A program made the position numbers and the translations under genes. Source: an uncultured Clostridia bacterium (GTDB lineage: Bacteria > Bacillota_A > Clostridia > Christensenellales > Aristaeellaceae). From it: 6,728 bases of DNA. Shown piece by piece: positions 6,711 to 6,728 of the stretch; the first letter of the stretch is position 1; every line of letters starts with the position of its first letter. Location: contig CAMOGC010000092.1 in NCBI GenBank assembly GCA_946613955.1, positions 1 through 6,728 on the forward strand, written 5' to 3'. Below the pieces are notes generated by a model. It had not been told where the DNA came from and did not search any database. It was given only the letters and a program-made list of their open reading frames with translations.

Positions 6711-6728
6711 AAAAGAAAACCTCAAAGG

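Noticed and set aside
6604..6728. Plus-strand frame open from a GTG at 6604 to the window end
   Set aside because: There is no Shine-Dalgarno sequence in front of the GTG, it begins inside a strong hairpin, and short open frames are expected by chance here. It could only be revived by sequence beyond 6728.

Overview
The window is a GC-rich piece of what looks like a Bacillota (Clostridia-type) chromosome. The evidence is the gene order infB-rbfA-DHH phosphoesterase (nrnA type)-truB-ribF, which is the downstream half of the nusA/infB translation operon as it usually appears in Clostridia, and strong AGGAGG-type ribosome binding sites. The favoured codons are GC-ending, with CGG common for arginine, so a high-GC clostridial lineage is more likely than a classical low-GC Clostridium. 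I cannot place it more precisely from the sequence alone.

Positions 1-3954 hold five tightly packed plus-strand genes: the 3' part of infB (initiation factor 2), rbfA (30S maturation factor), an NrnA-like DHH/DHHA1 phosphoesterase (nanoRNA and pAp turnover), truB (tRNA U55 pseudouridine synthase) and ribF (riboflavin kinase/FAD synthetase). Gaps are 0 and 20 nt and overlaps are 4 and 10 nt, so the block reads as one transcript with translational coupling. Together these genes serve translation initiation, ribosome assembly, RNA turnover and modification, plus flavin cofactor supply.

Positions 3955-4054 are a short intergenic region with a near-consensus housekeeping promoter (TTGCCA, 17-nt spacer, TATACT), a small 5'-leader hairpin and a strong Shine-Dalgarno sequence. 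These drive glgP (4055-6520), a complete 821-residue glycogen/alpha-glucan phosphorylase with an intact PLP-binding site. It is functionally unrelated to the upstream operon and sits where rpsO and pnp are often found in relatives.

glgP is followed by a strong intrinsic terminator (6543-6588) that is A-rich on one side and T-rich on the other, so it may work in both directions. The last 140 nt hold no supportable gene. They contain a nested hairpin (6593-6633) and a weak promoter-like element near 6682-6710.

I found no mobile element, CRISPR array, tRNA or rRNA, and no candidate for a novel multi-gene system. This is mainly ordinary core-genome sequence. The points most worth a second look are the ribF/glgP junction, the HxGH variant in RibF and the structured tail.
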